From Rostratula benghalensis (Eukaryota > Chordata > Aves > Charadriiformes > Rostratulidae), in assembly GCA_013399305.1 (NCBI GenBank), contig VXAI01000339.1, positions 217,088-281,087 on the forward strand: DNA of 64,000 bases. Direction: 5' to 3'. The translations under genes were made by a program, and so were the position numbers. Within the stretch, counting starts at the first letter, position 1, and the number at the start of each line of letters is the position of its first letter. Below are positions 62,966 to 64,000 of the stretch, one piece after another. A model generated the notes under the pieces. That model was given only the letters and a program-made list of their open reading frames with translations, was not told where the DNA came from and made no database searches.

Positions 62966-64000
62966 ACATCAAATAACTATCATGCAAGCATACAACGCTG
63001 TTTTTATATTAAGTACTTCAAATTCAGCTGGTATAATTTAACTAGAAGTGAACAATCTAATGAAATCAGTACTTCTAGGGGGAGGGGACAAAGGTTGTGC
63101 CACTGCCAACCACCAGATTATCAAGGAAAAACAGCACAGGGACAGTGTGGGGGTCTAATGAACTGTGTTACGGGAGAGCTCACGCACAGCAGCCTCTCTA
63201 ACTCTGTAATACAGTTATTTTCTGTGGCAGTCTATACACCTTCACTTCTTTTGCTTTTGCTAACCAGAAACAGATACTCTGACAGAGCAAATCACTTAAA
63301 GACTTGGAATATTCAAACATTAAAAATAGCTTTTTTTCACCCTGACTATTGCCTTGCATTTCCCAGGATAAGGCCCATGGAGCTCACAGTACCAGACCTT
63401 ATCATGCTCTTCTGAATTTTCCAGTCGTGGTATAAATCAACCGCTCTGTTCTTTCAGTTACCAATTTATATGTACACCAATTTATACCAGTTATGTATTA
63501 TGTTTAAATGCTAGCTCTAACCAAAAGTCTTGAGGTGCCTATAGTTAACCTGCTCCTAGTACAAAACCCAACGATCTATCAAAAGCAACTACGCTTTGGT
63601 ACAATGATCTATTGAAGATAGGGAAGATGGAAAAAGCCAAAGTCTACAAGTCGTGGCAAATACTCTTAAGAAGCCTAAAACTATGGTAGAGCAGCAAAGG
63701 GTTGCTCTAGGTCAGACCAGTTAGTTATGGGTCCTCACAGGCCTCTTGAGAAGAGCAGTAATGCAGGTCTGTACATGTGCACACACACACACATATGGAC
63801 AACTCTCCCTCAAGAACAGAGCTAAGATAAAACCTGGAAAATACTGACCGGACCCCTCTTCCTCCCTTTCTGCATATTGTCAAAACCAAAACCTTTTTGG
63901 GTTTTTCTTGGTAAAACCAGAAGAGAACAGAACACAGCCAAAACACTAGTTGCTGAGTCATGCTCTGGGATCCATCAGACCTGCAAGTCAAGCTCAGGGT

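Larger units (their letters stand above)
57421..64000 (-). other. AT-rich, CR1-free block; possible 3' UTR of an upstream minus-strand gene
   Basis: From about 57.42 kb rightward the sequence turns AT-rich and rich in homopolymer and TTTA/ATTTA motifs, and no CR1 is seen to the window end. AATAAA signals on the minus strand occur at 57424-57429, 58031-58036 and 58047-58052, near the boundary. This is what the 3' end of a long 3' UTR would look like. In mammals IGIP and PURA lie upstream of CYSTM1 on the same strand, and PURA has a long 3' UTR. I searched for the IGIP peptide by eye on the minus strand and did not find it. The gene identity is inference. Confidence 0.35.

Noticed and set aside
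57421..64000. IGIP or PURA coding sequence
   Set aside because: Expected nearby from mammalian gene order, but scanning the minus strand by eye for the IGIP peptide and for PUR-repeat coding gave nothing. No PURA/IGIP call is made.
1..64000. CRISPR arrays, bacterial operons, ribosome binding sites, phage or plasmid features
   Set aside because: The window is vertebrate nuclear DNA with spliced genes and LINEs. No regularly spaced repeats or prokaryotic gene arrangement is present.

Overview
This looks like nuclear DNA from a bird, and from a draft assembly (there is a 121-base run of N at 18303). The evidence is a dense load of CR1 LINE fragments, several with the avian CR1 3' terminus built on an ATTCTRTG-type octamer, and one vertebrate gene with normal GT-AG introns. 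The species cannot be read from the window. Almost every open frame here is chance or CR1 remnant; I accept one protein-coding gene.

The gene is CYSTM1 (cysteine-rich transmembrane module protein 1), on the minus strand. A non-coding first exon lies in a CpG island at about 27.90-27.96 kb. The start codon and proline-rich half are in exon 2 (16416-16666). The cysteine-rich tail anchor and stop are in exon 3 (coding part 2909-3015). The 3' end is set by AATAAA at 2537-2542 with a GU-rich stretch beyond it. Splicing exon 2 to exon 3 gives an uninterrupted 112-residue protein. The introns are about 13.4 and 11.2 kb.

Layout from left to right: 1-644, a CR1 fragment; 645-2524, non-coding DNA beyond the CYSTM1 3' end, with one copy of a 160-bp duplicated segment; 2525-27955, CYSTM1, with the second copy of that segment and several CR1 pieces in intron 2; 27.4-28.26 kb, the CpG-island promoter with two palindromic CRE sites; 28.26-29.27 kb, a long CR1 fragment abutting the island; 29.3-41.4 kb, non-coding DNA without a recognisable gene, with a GGAAT-like purine tract at 38.3 kb; 41.4-49.2 kb, a CR1 cluster including a nested insertion; 49.2-57.4 kb, non-coding; 57.4-64.0 kb, visibly AT-richer, CR1-free sequence rich in homopolymer tracts and AATAAA-like signals on the minus strand. 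The last stretch could be 3' UTR of a gene starting outside the window; in mammals the genes upstream of CYSTM1 are IGIP and PURA, but neither coding sequence was found here.

The most interesting items are the duplicated segment flanking the last CYSTM1 exon, the nested and head-to-head CR1 arrangements, a closely matching inverted CR1 pair 18 kb apart, the paired CREs, and a 22-bp hairpin at 60.69-60.77 kb in which all three departures from perfect pairing are G-U wobbles on the plus strand.
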